Below, one piece after another: positions 1 through 5,139 of a stretch of DNA of 5,172 nucleotides. Made by a program: the position numbers and the translations under genes. The stretch covers positions 1 to 5,172 of the forward strand of contig DAOWNU010000177.1 of NCBI GenBank assembly GCA_030642425.1. Reading direction: 5' to 3'. Positions within the stretch are counted from its first letter, which is position 1. Every line of letters starts with the position of its first letter. Below the pieces are notes generated by a model. The model saw only the letters and a program-made list of their open reading frames with translations, ran no database searches and had not been told where the DNA came from. The stretch is from a bacterium (GTDB lineage Bacteria > UBP14 > UBA6098).

Positions 1-697
1 CGGAAGAGCCGTCCAGCGCGCCCCTCGAAAAGCCGCCCGCCGCCACGCTAATCCAGGACATCGAAACGGCCTCGTCTGTCGTTACTGTTATCTCGCTGCT
101 GATCGCCATGTTCAAACCGACAACGAGAAAGGAGCGGAAATAATAATCTGTCGATGGCATAAGCCCGGCGATTGTTGCGCTCGTGTCGATTATCCCCGCG
201 GCCATGCCCTGCGGATCGGTGGTGTCGATTCCCGGTTCGGTGTCGTAATGGACTCTGAAATTGCCGAGTCCGGGCGGGTAAGGCGGCCAGGCGAGACTCA
301 CGGACGCCGCGGTATGGGCTGTCTCCACAAGAAGAAAATCCCAGCCGGTAAGATTCAGCCAGATTTCGATCTCGCCGCTTGTGCCGATATTTCCGGCGGC
401 ATCTTCCGCCTTGGCGAATATCGAATGGCAGCTCAGATCGTCGAGACCGGCGGCGTCCCAATCGCAGGTGTATGGCGCCTCTGTGTCGGTTCCGATTTCC
501 GCGCTATCGACAAAGAAGCGGACGATCTCGACGCCCTCGTTGTCCACGGCCTGCACAGTGATAGTTGCCGGCGGGATAACGCTGGCGCCGTTTTCGGGCG
601 ATGTTATAGTCACGACCGGAATTTCCGTGTCCTCATCCTCCGAGCATCCGGCGATTATGAGCATGGCGATAATGATAAGCGCGATAATTCTTTTCAT
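1..697 (-). CDS. Secreted lipoprotein with Ig-like and fibronectin III domains, possibly followed by an FGE/SUMF1-type domain (3' end outside window)
   Basis: Reading the minus strand from the ATG at 697-695 gives 232 codons with no stop before the window edge, so the C-terminus is missing. Residues 1-18 form a lipoprotein signal peptide: MKR, a hydrophobic run, then the lipobox I-A-G-C with Cys18 as the lipidated residue. An acidic linker (SEDEDTE) follows, which in a Gram-negative cell suggests outer-membrane or surface anchoring. Residues about 27-112 match the bacterial Ig-like fold of the Big_7 type: VTITSPENGASV, a FFVD strand, APYTCDWDA, AEDAAGNIG. Cys78 and Cys90 could form a disulfide. 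Residues about 118-208 look like a fibronectin III domain (VSLAWPPYPPG, a FRVHYD strand, GLMPSTDYYFRSF, EITVTT). The last residues (SWISVAAGGFSRGALDGSS) resemble the start of a formylglycine-generating-enzyme/sulfatase-modifying domain, but too little is visible to be sure. A GGGAG ribosome-binding site supports the start. Lipoprotein and Ig-like calls are firm; the enzyme domain is inference. Confidence 0.85.
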   Translation of the reverse strand, partial: MKRIIALIIIAMLIIAGCSEDEDTEIPVVTITSPENGASVIPPATITVQAVDNEGVEIVRFFVDSAEIGTDTEAPYTCDWDAAGLDDLSCHSIFAKAEDAAGNIGTSGEIEIWLNLTGWDFLLVETAHTAASVSLAWPPYPPGLGNFRVHYDTEPGIDTTDPQGMAAGIIDTSATIAGLMPSTDYYFRSFLVVGLNMAISSEITVTTDEAVSMSWISVAAGGFSRGALDGSS

Positions 698-705
698 TTA
701 TATTT

Positions 706-710
706 CTCCC
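706..710 (-). promoter_or_regulatory. Ribosome-binding site of the lipoprotein gene
   Basis: The minus strand reads GGGAG, then eight bases (AAATATAA) and the ATG at 697. Together with the lysine/arginine-led signal peptide, this fixes the start codon of the partial lipoprotein gene. The 70 bases further upstream on the minus strand are very A-rich. No convincing -35/-10 pair could be assigned there. Confidence 0.7.
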
Positions 711-823
711 AATTTTTCCGTGTTCTTGAATACAATTGTTCTAATTTGAAATTTCTTTTTTTCTTTTTTTTAGAAAAAGCGTAAATATTGCTTAATCCAT
801 TTCAATTTAACAATAAAAGTTCA

Positions 824-871
824 AATGTCAAAGCTCAAATGTCAAATGAATGTCAAAGCTCAAATGTCAAA
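824..871. repeat. 23-bp perfect direct repeat, 25-bp period
   Basis: A 23-base unit starting AATGTCAAAGCTC occurs at 824-846 and again, identical, at 849-871, with two bases between the copies. Each unit is itself built from TCAAA words. The tract resembles the low-complexity TCAAA/ATCAAA intergenic tracts seen in several candidate-phylum genomes. It is noncoding. Whether it is dispersed elsewhere in this genome cannot be judged from the window. Confidence 0.85.
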
Positions 872-890
872 AGCCGCCCTTCCCCGGCGG
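869..890 (-). terminator. GC-rich hairpin followed by U-run on the minus strand
   Basis: CCGCC (874-878) pairs with GGCGG (886-890) around a 7-base loop, extendable by a G-T pair at 873/891. On the minus strand the stem is followed by C and four T residues (872-869), the form of a short intrinsic terminator. No minus-strand gene is recognised upstream. It could end a small RNA transcribed from the GC-rich island, or simply be part of the intergenic repeat. Confidence 0.35.
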
Positions 891-1018
891 TGCGGCGGCA
901 TCTATCGGTAGTGCAGCGACAATCATGCTTAGCCGCTGGCACGCCTCCCGCTACGTGCGATTTGGTTAAGATTGCTACACGATTTCGCACGCGACAGCCG
1001 CGCCAGCAGGGATAGGAA

Positions 1019-1070
1019 ATATTAAATATCAAACATCAAAAATTAAAATTACATACCAAAAATCAAAATG
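1019..1070. repeat. A-rich ATCAAA-type low-complexity tract
   Basis: This is an AT-rich run of related words: AATATCAAACATCAAA, then AAATTAAAATTACATACC, then AAAAATCAAAATG. It is similar in character, but not in exact sequence, to the tract at 821-872. Like that tract it is followed directly by a GGCGGC-type hairpin. No coding potential was seen. Confidence 0.6.
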
Positions 1071-1096
1071 AAAAAGGCGGCCTCCACAGCCGCCTT
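1071..1096 (-). terminator. Hairpin with U-run on the minus strand (probable intrinsic terminator or repeat module)
   Basis: AAGGCGGC (1074-1081) pairs perfectly with GCCGCCTT (1089-1096) around a 7-base loop. Read on the minus strand, the stem is followed by five or more T residues (AAAAA at 1071-1075 on the plus strand, partly in the stem) and then a further T-rich stretch, a good intrinsic-terminator layout. On the plus strand it is followed only by ATAATATT. The gene it would terminate is not evident, since cysS lies on the other strand. Confidence 0.45.
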
Positions 1097-1104
1097 ATAA
1101 TATT

Positions 1105-1148
1105 CGTCGAACCGTCAGCGCCTCCGCCGCGGGCGGTCCGGTTCGACG
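1105..1148. repeat. Long hairpin: 10-bp perfect stem with an inner GC stem
   Basis: CGTCGAACCG (1105-1114) is the exact reverse complement of CGGTTCGACG (1139-1148). Inside, CCGCC (1124-1128) can pair with GGCGG (1132-1136) around GCG. The structure lies about 110 bases before cysS. It lacks the conserved T-box motif (TGGNACC) expected of an aminoacyl-tRNA-synthetase leader riboswitch, so no regulatory class is assigned. Confidence 0.75.
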
Positions 1149-1155
1149 CAACCTC

Positions 1156-1181
1156 ATCTGTCGGCATTGCCGACAGATTTT
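1156..1181 (+). terminator. Perfect 10-bp-stem hairpin followed by TTTT upstream of cysS
   Basis: ATCTGTCGGC (1156-1165) pairs perfectly with GCCGACAGAT (1169-1178) around the 3-base loop ATT, and is followed by a short T-run (1178-1181). It is shaped like a plus-strand intrinsic terminator or attenuator. It begins 7 bases after the preceding long hairpin. With no plus-strand gene to its left, it may be a leader attenuator for cysS, a terminator of an unseen small RNA, or a dispersed palindromic repeat. The hairpin is certain; the role is inference. Confidence 0.5.
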
Positions 1182-1183
1182 GC

Positions 1184-1212
1184 TTGATTAAGCTCCACGG
1201 ATTTGTTATATA
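1184..1212 (+). promoter_or_regulatory. Candidate sigma70-type promoter for cysS
   Basis: TTGATT (1184-1189) and TATATA (1207-1212) are separated by 17 bases. Each matches the -35/-10 consensus at four of six positions. A better -10 word, TACAAT (1211-1216), lies four bases later but would make a 21-base spacer. Transcription would start about 40 bases before the cysS ATG, downstream of both strong hairpins, which argues against those hairpins being in the leader if this promoter is the one used. Confidence 0.4.
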
Positions 1213-1260
1213 CAATAGTTGCTATTTCAAACGCAGTATCTGCAATAACAAGGAAATACG

Positions 1261-2682
1261 ATGGCTATTAGATTTAAAAACAGTTTGGGGAATCGGATCG
1301 AGGAGTTCAAACCGATGACGCCGGGCGAAGTTCGCATGTACACCTGCGGCCCGACAGTCTATGATTACGCCCATATCGGCAATTACCGGGCGTATATTTT
1401 CGAGGACCTGCTTAGAAGATGGCTCAAATATCGCGGCTACAAAGTCACACAGGTCATGAATCTCACCGATGTTGACGACAAAACGATCCGCGAAAGCCGA
1501 AAACGCGGTATCCCTCTGGCGGAATATACAGAAAAATTCAAAAAAGCCTTTTTCGAGGACCTGGACGTTCTCGGAATCGAGCGCGCCGAGGTCTATCCCG
1601 CCGCGACGGAGCATATCCCGGAAATGGTGGAGCTTGTCAAAATCCTTCTCGAAAAAGGCTTTGCCTATCGCGGTGCCGACGGCTCGATTTACTACAGCAT
1701 AGAAAAATTCCCAGATTACGGCAAGCTTTCCGGCAAGCGTATCGAGAAAAATATCGCCGGGGCGCGCATCTCTCACGACGAATACGACAAGGAGCAGGCC
1801 GCCGATTTCGCGCTATGGAAACGCTGGGACGAAAGCGACGGCGACGTTTTCTGGGAAACCGAGCTTGGAAAGGGCCGCCCGGGATGGCATATCGAGTGCT
1901 CCGCGATGAGCATGAAATATCTCGGCGAAAGTTTCGATATCCACACCGGCGGCGAGGATAACCTTTTCCCGCATCACGAGAATGAGATAGCGCAATCCGA
2001 GGCCGCGACCGGGAAAAAATTTGTCAACTACTGGATGCACAACGCCCATCTGATAGTGGAGGGCAAGAAGATGTCCAAATCGCTGGACAATTATTTCACA
2101 CTGCGCCAGTTGATTGAAAAGGGCTACGACCCGCTCGCAATACGCTACGTTCTCATCTCGACCCACTATCGCCAGCAGCTTAATTTCACTTTCGACGGTC
2201 TCGATGCCGCCGCGACTTCGATAACGAGGCTACGCGAGTTCAAGTCCATGCTGGAATCTTTGTCGGGAGACGGGGCCCATTCCGAATCTGCGGAGTTTCT
2301 TCAAAAGGCGCGCAATAATTTCGAGAAATCGCTCGACGACGACCTGAATATCTCCGGGGCGCTTGGCGCCGTTTTTGAATTGGTTCGGGAGACGAACAAG
2401 CTTCGGGATTGCGGAAAACTATCCGCCGCCGACGCAACGCCCATTCTCCGGTTCCTTGAGGGTTTTCATCGCGCCACGGGCCTTCTCCCCGAAAAAAGGG
2501 CCGAAAAAGGGGCCGCAGTCAATATCGAGGGCGACGAATACACAATAGAGCGGGCTGTCGAGATGCGCGCCGATGCGAGAAAAGCAAAGGACTGGGCAAA
2601 GGCCGACACTATCCGCGACGCTATCGCCGTAGCAGGCTACACTATTAAAGATACGCCGGAGGGAACGGTCTGGCGGATATAA
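1261..2682 (+). CDS. cysS: Cysteinyl-tRNA synthetase
   Basis: Class I aminoacyl-tRNA synthetase that activates cysteine with ATP and charges tRNA-Cys in the cytoplasm. The 473-residue product is close to the usual 460-480. The N-terminal catalytic domain carries the HIGH-type motif at residues 38-41 (HIGN) and the KMSKS motif at 270-274. The four zinc ligands that select the cysteine thiol are all present at the family spacing: Cys29, Cys213, His238 and Glu242 (CGPTVYD, WHIECSAM, PHHENE). A helical DALR-type domain occupies about 345-410. The C-terminal anticodon-binding part ends in the typical RKAKDWAKADTIRD...DTPEGTVWR pattern. The start is supported by AAGGA six bases before the ATG. No motif is missing and no frame break is seen. 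It is the first gene of a plus-strand run with the YchF-like and DUF401 genes. No T-box leader was found. Confidence 0.98.
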   Translation: MAIRFKNSLGNRIEEFKPMTPGEVRMYTCGPTVYDYAHIGNYRAYIFEDLLRRWLKYRGYKVTQVMNLTDVDDKTIRESRKRGIPLAEYTEKFKKAFFEDLDVLGIERAEVYPAATEHIPEMVELVKILLEKGFAYRGADGSIYYSIEKFPDYGKLSGKRIEKNIAGARISHDEYDKEQAADFALWKRWDESDGDVFWETELGKGRPGWHIECSAMSMKYLGESFDIHTGGEDNLFPHHENEIAQSEAATGKKFVNYWMHNAHLIVEGKKMSKSLDNYFTLRQLIEKGYDPLAIRYVLISTHYRQQLNFTFDGLDAAATSITRLREFKSMLESLSGDGAHSESAEFLQKARNNFEKSLDDDLNISGALGAVFELVRETNKLRDCGKLSAADATPILRFLEGFHRATGLLPEKRAEKGAAVNIEGDEYTIERAVEMRADARKAKDWAKADTIRDAIAVAGYTIKDTPEGTVWRI

Positions 2683-2721
2683 CGCCGACGGTCTATTTGG
2701 CCGGTTCTTCTATCTATAATC

Positions 2722-2727
2722 AGGAGG
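2722..2727 (+). promoter_or_regulatory. Strong ribosome-binding site of the YchF-like gene
   Basis: A full AGGAGG lies four bases before the ATG at 2732, the best Shine-Dalgarno match in the window. It decides the start of the YchF-like gene. The 49-base gap after the cysS stop shows no terminator hairpin, so transcription probably continues through from cysS. Confidence 0.85.
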
Positions 2728-2731
2728 AAAA

Positions 2732-3778
2732 ATGCTCTGGGCAATTATCGGGCTTCCCGGAAGCGGCAGAACCACGTTGTTCAATCTTATCACCCATCGG
2801 GGCGCTTCCGCGCGCTCCGGCAAGGGGGCCGATATCGCCGTGATCAAGGTGCCCGACCCGCGTCTGGACGAGCTTGTCGAAATTTTCCAACCGAAAAAAA
2901 TAACCCACGCCGAGGTCGAGTTCACGGATTCTATCGGACGGATAGGCAAGGGCGGCGCGGCATTCTCCGAACTTCAGCGGGCAAACTCGTTCGTTTATTG
3001 TATCCGCGCTTTCGACGCCGGTTTCGGCGAGCCTGACCCGATTACCGACCTTCATGTGCTCGTCGGCGAGTTGACACTTTTCGATCTCGGCGTAGTCGAA
3101 CGCAGGCTCGACAGTATGGATAAGCTTATCCGCTCGACAAAACCGGGCGAACGCCAGCGTGTCGAGCGGGAGGGCGCATTTCTCGAACAAATGAAGGCTC
3201 ATCTCGATTCGGGGGGCGTAATACGCGATCTGGAACTGTCGCCGGAGCAGAAGAAGATGGTCGATAATTTCGCCCTGCTCACGGCAAAGCCCACTATCGT
3301 TGTAATAAACTGCGATGAGGAGCGGTTTGCCCAAAAAGAAAGCATTTTCGCAGAAGCGCGGGAAGGCCACAAAAACACGGAGATAATCGCTATCATGTCC
3401 CAAATCGAACTCGAACTGGGCGAACTCGACGACGGGGAAGCGGGAGCCTTTCGCGAAGAATTGGGCCTGAAAGAGGCGGCGGTCGATAAATTCGTCCACG
3501 CGGCATACAAGGCGATGAAGGTCAAGACCTTTTTCACGGGCGGAGACCCGGAAGTTCACGCGTGGACTGCACGGGGAAAAGCCACCGCGCTCGAGTGCGC
3601 GGGGAAAATACACACCGACATTGCCCGCGGCTTCATACGGGCGGAAACGATCCATTACGACGAGTTTGTCGAAATACGGGACTGGTCGAAAGCGCGCAGT
3701 TCCGGAAAGTTGCGGCAGGAGGGCAAAGATTATCTCGTTGCGGACGGCGATATTATGCTGATAAAATTTGCGATATAG
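2732..3778 (+). CDS. YchF/Ola1-like Obg-family P-loop NTPase with TGS domain, divergent subfamily
   Basis: The 348-residue protein matches the YchF (COG0012) architecture: G domain, a helical/coiled-coil insert about 120-165, and a C-terminal TGS domain about 264-348. The TGS part is very typical (KTFFTGGDPEVHAWTA, IHTDIARGFIRAE, GKLRQEGKDYLV, DGDIM). The G3 motif is D66-S-I-G69. G4 is N193-C-D-E196, the NxxE form which in YchF/Ola1 favours ATP over GTP. Differences from canonical YchF are clear: the P-loop is G7-LPGSG-R13-T14 with arginine in place of the invariant lysine, the switch I segment lacks the usual NYPF-CTIEPN threonine, and the switch II segment after G3 is about six residues shorter. 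The family wording VIKVPDPRLDEL and QPKK is retained. Canonical YchF binds ribosomes and affects stress responses; this is probably a paralogous subfamily with altered nucleotide handling, so the symbol ychF is withheld. Confidence 0.9.
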   Translation: MLWAIIGLPGSGRTTLFNLITHRGASARSGKGADIAVIKVPDPRLDELVEIFQPKKITHAEVEFTDSIGRIGKGGAAFSELQRANSFVYCIRAFDAGFGEPDPITDLHVLVGELTLFDLGVVERRLDSMDKLIRSTKPGERQRVEREGAFLEQMKAHLDSGGVIRDLELSPEQKKMVDNFALLTAKPTIVVINCDEERFAQKESIFAEAREGHKNTEIIAIMSQIELELGELDDGEAGAFREELGLKEAAVDKFVHAAYKAMKVKTFFTGGDPEVHAWTARGKATALECAGKIHTDIARGFIRAETIHYDEFVEIRDWSKARSSGKLRQEGKDYLVADGDIMLIKFAI

Positions 3779-3783
3779 CAAGC

Positions 3784-4989
3784 ATGTCCCCGATTTTAAT
3801 AATAGCAATTGTCGCCGTGGTTTTTGTTGTCGCGGTGAAACTGCACGTGCCGCTGGGGTTGTCCTTTCTCGGTATCGCTATACTGCTCGGTCTTTTCGCG
3901 GCGCTGCCGCTCCGGGAAATCCCAATCGTAATAATCAAGGAATTAGTCGCGTTCGAGACCTTACGGCTGGTGGGGATTGTTTTTCTGCTCAGCCTGCTGG
4001 GCATCCTGCTCTCGGAGATGGGCGCACTCACACGGACTGTCGAATCGCTCCAGACAATCGTTGCCGACAGAAGGGCGAGCATGGTGATACCCGCCAGCCT
4101 TATCGGTTTGTTGCCGATGCCCGGCGGCGCGATGCTTTCCGCGCCCATGGTCGAAGAGGGCGGCAAGAATTTCAAAATAACGCCCGAGCGATTGACATTC
4201 CTCAATTTTTGGTTCAGGCACCTGTGGGAATATATCTGGCCGCTTTATCCGGGGATTGTCCTCTCGACGGGGCTGTTGAATATGCCGGTCGGCAAGCTGA
4301 TCGCCCCGATGTGGCCGCTGACACTGGCCGCAATATTTTTCGGCGCATTTTTCGGATTCCGCAAAATCGAGGCCGCGGACGGCAAAGACAGTCCCGCTCC
4401 GGGCAAGGGCAAAGCCCTCTGGACTTTTCTCAAATTAACATGGTATGTCTGGACCGTGATTGTATTCGTTCTGTTCCTCGGTTTCGATATTCTGCCGGTT
4501 GTGGCGGTCTGCGCTTTGTTGATGCTGCTTTTTCTCCGTCGCCGACCAGCAAAAAAATTGAAAATCTTTGTGGGCGCGTTTTCATGGAGAGTGCTCTCGC
4601 TCGTGGCCGGTGTGATGATTTTCAAGGGCATGCTGGAAAATGTCGGCATCCTTGAGAGGCTGACCGGCCAGCTCGACGCCGTCCCCGACGTTCTTCTTCT
4701 GTTCGCGGTTCCCTTTTCGATAGGTCTGCTCACCGGTGTCAATTCGGCCTACGTCGGCCTCGGATTTCCGCTGTTGCTGCCGTTTTTTCTAAACGGCTCT
4801 TTCGACGCCGGCAATTTCGCTTTTGCTTATGCCTCCGGTTTCGCGGGGGTTCTGATTTCGCCGGTTCACCTGTGTCTCGCGCTCACAAAAGAGTATTTCG
4901 CCGCCGAGTGGAGCGGAATATACCGTTTCCTATTGCCGACCGCGGCCTCTGTTCTGGCGGTCGCGACAATAATCCTTATCATACTCTGA
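3784..4989 (+). CDS. DUF401-family integral membrane protein, predicted transporter
   Basis: The 401-residue product is almost entirely hydrophobic, with about 10-12 likely membrane segments (roughly 3-19, 23-41, 61-80, 98-118, 150-168, 174-192, 216-251, 267-284, 301-336, 345-365, 380-400). Motifs recall the DUF401 family (COG1906): LLPMPGGAMLSAP at 109-121, FWFRHLWEYIWPLYPG at 142-157, TGVNSAYVGLGFPLL at 317-331 and GFAGVLISPVHLCLALTKEYF at 352-372. The glycine/proline-rich motif in each half suggests the two-fold repeat of ion-transporter-type carriers; that is inference, and the substrate is unknown. A charged loop at 193-212 (EAADGKDSPAPGKGK) divides the halves. The frame stays open upstream to 3562, but that part is a shadow of the YchF-like gene. 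The ATG at 3784 lies 5 bases after the previous stop and begins directly with a hydrophobic segment. There is no clear Shine-Dalgarno, so translational coupling is likely. Confidence 0.85.
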   Translation: MSPILIIAIVAVVFVVAVKLHVPLGLSFLGIAILLGLFAALPLREIPIVIIKELVAFETLRLVGIVFLLSLLGILLSEMGALTRTVESLQTIVADRRASMVIPASLIGLLPMPGGAMLSAPMVEEGGKNFKITPERLTFLNFWFRHLWEYIWPLYPGIVLSTGLLNMPVGKLIAPMWPLTLAAIFFGAFFGFRKIEAADGKDSPAPGKGKALWTFLKLTWYVWTVIVFVLFLGFDILPVVAVCALLMLLFLRRRPAKKLKIFVGAFSWRVLSLVAGVMIFKGMLENVGILERLTGQLDAVPDVLLLFAVPFSIGLLTGVNSAYVGLGFPLLLPFFLNGSFDAGNFAFAYASGFAGVLISPVHLCLALTKEYFAAEWSGIYRFLLPTAASVLAVATIILIIL

Positions 4990-5063
4990 CCCTCCGCCAC
5001 AAGATGGATATTGATAATTGCGCATAGGGACGAATGGGATTTTTCTTGATCCAACGGTCTCGT
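4990..5063. other. Spacer between the DUF401 gene and the insertion sequence
   Basis: These 74 bases hold no convincing gene, hairpin terminator or promoter. The only local symmetry is GGAT...ATCC (5038-5053, four base pairs), which is too weak to call a terminator. The true 3' end of the upstream operon may lie on the far side of the insertion sequence. Confidence 0.5.
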
Positions 5064-5080
5064 GGCTGTCTCAAAACCTC
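5064..5080 (+). repeat. Candidate left terminal inverted repeat of the insertion sequence
   Basis: GGCTGTCTCAAAACCTC is the proposed transposase-binding terminus. Its inner ten bases (TCAAAACCTC) recur inverted at 5127-5136 as GAGGTTTTGA, just before the transposase start. The matching right-end copy would lie beyond the window. Confidence 0.5.
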
Positions 5081-5136
5081 TTTTATTTACAAAATAATTA
5101 TGTATATTGTTTTTGCAAATAAAATGGAGGTTTTGA
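5071..5136 (+). promoter_or_regulatory. Long inverted repeat sequestering the transposase ribosome-binding site
   Basis: Bases 5071-5094 pair with 5111-5136, with one A-C mismatch (5089/5116) and a 2-base bulge (5125-5126), around a 16-base loop. CCTC (5077-5080) pairs with GAGG (5127-5130), which is the Shine-Dalgarno core of the transposase start. A transcript entering from outside the element would fold this way and hide the start, while one starting inside the repeat would not. Insertion sequences such as IS10 and IS50 are known to limit transposase synthesis from read-through in this manner. A weak TATATT (5103-5108) lies in the loop, but no -35 partner was convincing. Confidence 0.65.
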
Positions 5137-5139
5137 AAT

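Larger units (their letters stand above)
698..1260. other. Divergent intergenic region, no protein gene
   Basis: This 563-base stretch separates the minus-strand lipoprotein gene from plus-strand cysS. Bases 711-820 are AT-rich, with homopolymeric T/A runs around 752-779, and probably hold the lipoprotein promoter. Bases 821-872 are a TCAAA-type repeat, 873-1016 a GC-rich island, and 1019-1070 a second A-rich TCAAA-like tract. Bases 1071-1181 contain three strong hairpins, and 1184-1260 the probable cysS promoter and ribosome-binding site. The only open frame of note (788-1015, plus) reads through the repeats, has no ribosome-binding site and resembles no known protein. No tRNA cloverleaf or CRISPR array was seen. 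Confidence 0.75.

Noticed and set aside
248..784. Plus-strand open frame opposite the lipoprotein gene
   Set aside because: The opposite strand encodes a signal peptide, lipobox and recognisable Ig-like and fibronectin domains; this frame is its shadow. The other frames at 48-461, 379-561 and 381-749 are likewise shadows.
821..872. CRISPR array
   Set aside because: There are only two copies of the repeat with a 2-base gap, no spacer-length unique sequence and no cas genes nearby.
788..1015. Plus-strand open frame of 75 codons in the intergenic region
   Set aside because: Its first half is translated TCAAA-type repeat, its second half is structured GC-rich DNA, it has no ribosome-binding site and resembles no protein.
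1068..1100. Ten-codon frame MKKAASTAAL resembling a leader peptide before cysS
   Set aside because: It contains no cysteine codons, has no ribosome-binding site, and its sequence is explained by the AAGGCGGC hairpin.
1100..1260. T-box riboswitch controlling cysS
   Set aside because: Strong hairpins are present, but the conserved TGGNACC antiterminator sequence and a credible specifier loop are not.
3562..3783. Upstream extension of the DUF401 reading frame by 74 codons
   Set aside because: The extension lies inside the YchF-like gene, is arginine/basic-rich like an out-of-frame shadow, and the family protein starts directly with a membrane segment at 3784.
2720..3808. Long minus-strand open frame opposite the YchF-like gene
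   Set aside because: It mirrors the codon structure of a firmly identified plus-strand gene and has no recognisable domain or start signal. The minus-strand frames at 1222-1776, 1813-2166 and 4245-4742 are rejected for the same reason.
4990..5063. Remnant of a gene or terminator after the DUF401 gene
   Set aside because: All frames are short or broken and the only symmetry is a 4-bp stem, so nothing can be supported.
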